DNA from: JBLHKE01 sp047619485
GTDB lineage: Bacteria; Verrucomicrobiota; Verrucomicrobiia; Verrucomicrobiales; DEV007
Reading direction: 5' to 3'
Assembly (NCBI GenBank): GCA_047619485.1
Contig: JBLHKE010000297.1
Span: forward strand, 1-8,898
Length of the DNA: 8,898 nt
Position 1 is the first letter of the stretch. Each line of letters begins with the position of its first letter. The translations under genes were made by a program, and so were the position numbers. Below the pieces are notes generated by a model. That model saw only the letters and a list, made by a program, of their open reading frames with translations, had not been told where the DNA came from and searched no databases. Shown one piece after another: positions 6,494 to 8,898 of the stretch.

Positions 6494-7912
6494 ATGACAC
6501 CCCTAAGAATCGCATCGATCTTTTGGCTGAGCTGCGCGCTGGGCACGGCCGCTGATTGGCCACATTGGGCTGGACCAAACGGCAATTGCACCACAGACGA
6601 AAAAGGCCTCCTACAGGAATGGCCGAAAGAAGGACCGGGGGTGCTGTGGAGAGTCCCTATCGGCACTGGTTCGAATCACCCCTCCGTCGCCGGCGACGAT
6701 CTCTGCTTCGCGCAGTTGGATGACGACAGACTGCACGAAACCGTCAGGTGCATCAACGCCAACACCGGAAAGGATCGGTGGAGCCACACCTACGAAGTGC
6801 CTCCGGTCTACAAAGTCGGCTGGGGCGAATTGGGCGTCCGCGCGACCCCCACCATCACCGATAAGTTTGTCTATGAAGTGGGAACATTTGGTAACGGCTT
6901 CTGTTTCGATCGCAAAACAGGAGACGTCGTATGGCAACACGACTTCAAGGAGGAATCGCCCTACCTGGATGGTTCGCTAAAAGGCAATGGCAATCTTGAG
7001 TGGAAGGGCTTCAACGGCTCGCTGCTACCGATAGGCGATAAGATCGTGATGTTCTATTGGCAGGGTGGCAATCCCGCCATCCCCGCTTGGGATAAGACCG
7101 ACGTGACCGACAAAATGCAGGTGTTCGCCTACGACGCCGCGACAGGCAAGGTTGCGTGGAAATTTGAGGAAGCGTGCCCGCCGGGCAGCCGCGGCCCCGG
7201 TCTCATCACAGGGAGCGGACTGCCCATCAAGTTTCGCAACAAGGACTGCGTCGCGATCCACGGCAATCGCCAGTGGAAGATCCTGCAGCTCGCCGATGGC
7301 AAACAGATCTGGAACTGGCAGTGTTCCGGCCAGAACGAAGCTCCGGCATGGGCAAGCGGCGGCCTCAAACCGGTCGGCTCCAACCTCTACCTCGACGATC
7401 TGAACGGCTGGCAGAAATCTCTCGTCGAGTGCGATTTCTCCCAGCCGGATCCCAAACCCAAGGTGCTTTGGACAGGCAACGAGGTGCACGAGGCGATCAC
7501 GCCGCCGGTGATCGTCGACGGCCACATCTACGGCTTCTGGATCGACAAGCGCGAGGAGGCCTGGGCACTGGGCGGCAAGCCTGGCGGCGCGAGTTTTTCT
7601 CTGCGCTGCACGGAGCTGAAGACAGGAAAACTCAAGTGGTCTCAGCCCGGCTTCCGCATGGGGCTATCTCTAAGCGTCGCCGACGGCCGCATCTATGTCC
7701 GGAGTCATCAAACACTAACACTAATAGAATCCAACCCGGCCGCCTACGTCGTGAGAGGCAAGGTTGAAAAGATTCACGGCCTAAAGAACACCGGCGCGCG
7801 CGGCAAGAGAGGCCTGTTGGATTGGAGCATGCCGGTGATTTCCAACGGCAAATTGTTCATCCGCACTCCAACCGAAATGATCTGTTACGATATTAGGCAA
7901 GCCAAGGCCTAA
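6494..7912 (+). CDS. Exported PQQ-like beta-propeller repeat protein (second of two)
   Basis: ATG 6494 gives 472 residues and is preferred over the ATG at 6416 in the same frame, because 6416 lies inside the previous gene and would bury the signal peptide ('MTPLRIASIFWLSCALGTAA', cleavage about residue 20). The mature N-terminus reads 'DWPHWAGPNGN', the classic opening of PVC PQQ-like propellers ('WPxWRGPNxxG'). Blades are marked by 'VLWRVPIGTGSNHPSVAGDDL', 'GVRATPTITDKFVYEVGTFG', 'FDRKTGDVVWQHDF', 'YDAATGKVAWKFEEACP', 'LADGKQIWNWQC', 'ITPPVIVDGHIYGFW', 'LKTGKLKWSQ' and 'SMPVISNGKLFIRT'. It is related in fold to the protein encoded just upstream but clearly divergent in sequence, with a longer acidic and aromatic middle section (about residues 150-205). 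The 13-bp spacing suggests one transcript and perhaps a paired function. Whether PQQ is bound cannot be told; no dehydrogenase active site is recognisable. Confidence 0.93.
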   Translation: MTPLRIASIFWLSCALGTAADWPHWAGPNGNCTTDEKGLLQEWPKEGPGVLWRVPIGTGSNHPSVAGDDLCFAQLDDDRLHETVRCINANTGKDRWSHTYEVPPVYKVGWGELGVRATPTITDKFVYEVGTFGNGFCFDRKTGDVVWQHDFKEESPYLDGSLKGNGNLEWKGFNGSLLPIGDKIVMFYWQGGNPAIPAWDKTDVTDKMQVFAYDAATGKVAWKFEEACPPGSRGPGLITGSGLPIKFRNKDCVAIHGNRQWKILQLADGKQIWNWQCSGQNEAPAWASGGLKPVGSNLYLDDLNGWQKSLVECDFSQPDPKPKVLWTGNEVHEAITPPVIVDGHIYGFWIDKREEAWALGGKPGGASFSLRCTELKTGKLKWSQPGFRMGLSLSVADGRIYVRSHQTLTLIESNPAAYVVRGKVEKIHGLKNTGARGKRGLLDWSMPVISNGKLFIRTPTEMICYDIRQAKA

Positions 7913-7946
7913 CCCTGAACCAAGCGCCTCCAGCCTAGAGATTCCC

Positions 7947-7995
7947 GCTTGAACATTGCCGCGAGACTCTTCCCGGCTCGGGCCCAAATTCAAGC
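7947..7995. repeat. Inverted repeat in the 120-bp intergenic gap
   Basis: GCTTGAA (7947-7953) is the exact reverse complement of TTCAAGC (7989-7995), with 35 bp between. A smaller pair, CGAG (7962-7965) and CTCG (7977-7980), sits nested inside, so the stretch could fold into a two-tier hairpin. No T-run follows, so it is not a standard intrinsic terminator. It could be a transcript-end structure for the upstream propeller gene or an operator for the downstream gene. A 7-bp match over this distance may also be chance. Confidence 0.25.
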
Positions 7996-8024
7996 TTGAC
8001 CGCCCTACCGATCCCCGATGCAAT
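7996..8024 (+). promoter_or_regulatory. Weak sigma-70-like promoter candidate before the TIGR02604-type gene
   Basis: TTGACC (7996-8001) matches five of six bases of the -35 consensus. After 18-1 = 17 bp comes TGCAAT (8019-8024), which matches four of six -10 bases but lacks the important A at position 2. Transcription would begin near 8031, only about 2 nt before the ATG at 8033, implying an almost leaderless mRNA. The -35 element abuts the inverted repeat. The weak -10 box makes this a low-confidence call. Confidence 0.2.
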
Positions 8025-8032
8025 ACACAGCT

Positions 8033-8898
8033 ATGAACCGGCTCAACACCAGCACCTTCCTCAGATCCGTCACGGGATTCGTCACCAGCCTCGCCGCCGC
8101 CGCATCGGTGCTCGCCGAAGTCCCACCTGAAAAGGCAGTGGAATCTCTCGATGTAGGTGGAGGGCTCGAGACTACCCTGTTCGCCTCGGAGCCAATGCTA
8201 CTCAGCCCGTCGAGCATCGACATCGATCACCTCGGACGCGTGTGGGTCTGCGAAATCGTCAACTACCGCGGGCATAACGGCAAGCGTCCCGAGGGTGATC
8301 GCATCCTAGTCCTCGAAGATACCGACGGTGATGGCAAAGCCGACAAGTCGACCGTCTTTTACCAGGGGCGCGACATCGATTCCCCCCACGGGATCTGCGT
8401 CCTCGGAAACAAGGTCATCGTCTCGGCAGGCGACAACGTTTGGGTCATGACCGATGAGGACGGCGACCTCAAATCGGATAAGAAGGAAGCGCTGTTCACC
8501 AAGATCGGTGGCGCCCAACACGACCACGGCATCCATGCCTTCTCGTTCGGACCAGACGGAAAACTCTACTTCAACTTCGGCAATGCCTCGCGACATCTCG
8601 CCGATGCCTCAGGCAAGACCATCACCGACATGGCCGGCAATCCAGTCAAGGCCGACCGCAAACCTTACCAGCAGGGCATGGTGTTCCGCTGTGATCCAGA
8701 CGGGTCGAATGTCGAGACTCTCGGCTGGAATTTCCGCAACAACTGGGAGGTCTGCACGGATTCTTTCGGCACGATCTGGCAGAGCGACAACGACGATGAC
8801 GGCAACAAGGGCGTCCGGATCAATTTCGTGATGGAGTTCGGCAACTACGGATACCGCGACGAATTCACCGGCCAAGGATGGGGCGACAAGCGGACGAA
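8033..8898 (+). CDS. TIGR02604-type ('putative membrane-bound dehydrogenase') propeller protein, 3'-incomplete
   Basis: From ATG 8033 the frame is open to the window edge (288 complete codons). The start is supported by a signal peptide (R3, R11, hydrophobic Ala/Val stretch, cleavage after 'SVLA' about residue 28). The mature N-terminus contains 'LFASEPMLLSPSSIDIDHLG' then 'RVWVCEIVNYR', the hallmark opening of the PVC TIGR02604 domain, followed by 'SPHGICVLGNKVIVSAGDNVW', 'DHGIHAFSFGPDGKLYFNFG' in pieces and 'FRNNWEVCTDSFGTIWQSDND', which fit a soluble glucose-dehydrogenase-like propeller. Three acidic calcium-loop-like segments are present: D96-T-D98-G-D100, D141-E-D143-G-D145 and D252-N-D254-D-D256. 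Full-length relatives usually run to about 900-1,200 residues and continue into HEAT-like repeats and a C-terminal CxxCH cytochrome domain; those parts would lie beyond the window. A periplasmic redox role is inferred from the family; the substrate is unknown. Confidence 0.9.
   Translation, partial: MNRLNTSTFLRSVTGFVTSLAAAASVLAEVPPEKAVESLDVGGGLETTLFASEPMLLSPSSIDIDHLGRVWVCEIVNYRGHNGKRPEGDRILVLEDTDGDGKADKSTVFYQGRDIDSPHGICVLGNKVIVSAGDNVWVMTDEDGDLKSDKKEALFTKIGGAQHDHGIHAFSFGPDGKLYFNFGNASRHLADASGKTITDMAGNPVKADRKPYQQGMVFRCDPDGSNVETLGWNFRNNWEVCTDSFGTIWQSDNDDDGNKGVRINFVMEFGNYGYRDEFTGQGWGDKRT

Noticed and set aside
5965..6666. Minus-strand open frame across the junction of the two propeller genes, and another at 7025-7525
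   Set aside because: Antisense shadows of confident propeller genes; no domain or signal recognisable.
1..8898. CRISPR arrays, tRNA or rRNA genes, insertion sequences, direct repeats
   Set aside because: Scanned by eye; no spaced repeats, cloverleaf sequence, transposase motif or terminal inverted repeats were seen.

Overview
The window looks like part of a chromosome from the PVC group, most likely Verrucomicrobiota or possibly Planctomycetota. Four gene families typical of that group sit together on the plus strand: a DUF1549/DUF1553 (PSCyt2/PSD1) protein, a Tat-exported DUF1501 protein, two exported PQQ-like beta-propellers and a TIGR02604-type 'membrane-bound dehydrogenase' N-terminal domain. 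The DNA is GC-rich with a GC-biased third codon position. No start has a Shine-Dalgarno-like sequence, which is common in these phyla. No taxon-specific marker such as rRNA is present, so the phylum call rests on gene families alone.

Layout, all on the plus strand: (1) positions 1-915, the 3' part of a thioredoxin-like-fold protein whose reading frame appears to continue upstream through an in-frame TGA at 31-33; (2) 924-3620, DUF1549/DUF1553 protein with one CxxCH haem motif; (3) 3627-5036, DUF1501 protein with a twin-arginine signal; (4) 184-bp gap; (5) 5221-6480 and (6) 6494-7912, two PQQ-like beta-propeller proteins with signal peptides; (7) 120-bp gap with an inverted repeat and a weak promoter-like site; (8) 8033 to the window end, the N-terminal part of a TIGR02604-type propeller protein, open at the 3' edge. 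Genes 1-2-3 and 5-6 are separated by only 6-13 bp and probably form two transcription units, or one long one. The five genes that begin inside the window (2-6 here, from 924 to 8898) all have export signals, so the cluster probably builds a cell-envelope or periplasmic apparatus. In PVC bacteria such gene sets often lie near sulfatases and glycan-degradation genes, but no substrate can be read from this window.

The most interesting signal is at the left edge. The codons on both sides of the TGA at 31-33 look like one continuous thioredoxin-like domain (C-V-TGA-N-N-G-I-V-D-R). The TGA is followed, after 11 nt, by a 7-bp hairpin (45-63) whose 5-nt loop carries GU. That matches the general geometry of a bacterial selenocysteine insertion element. 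A TGG-to-TGA nonsense mutation or sequencing error is the main competing explanation. The rest of the window is ordinary for the group.
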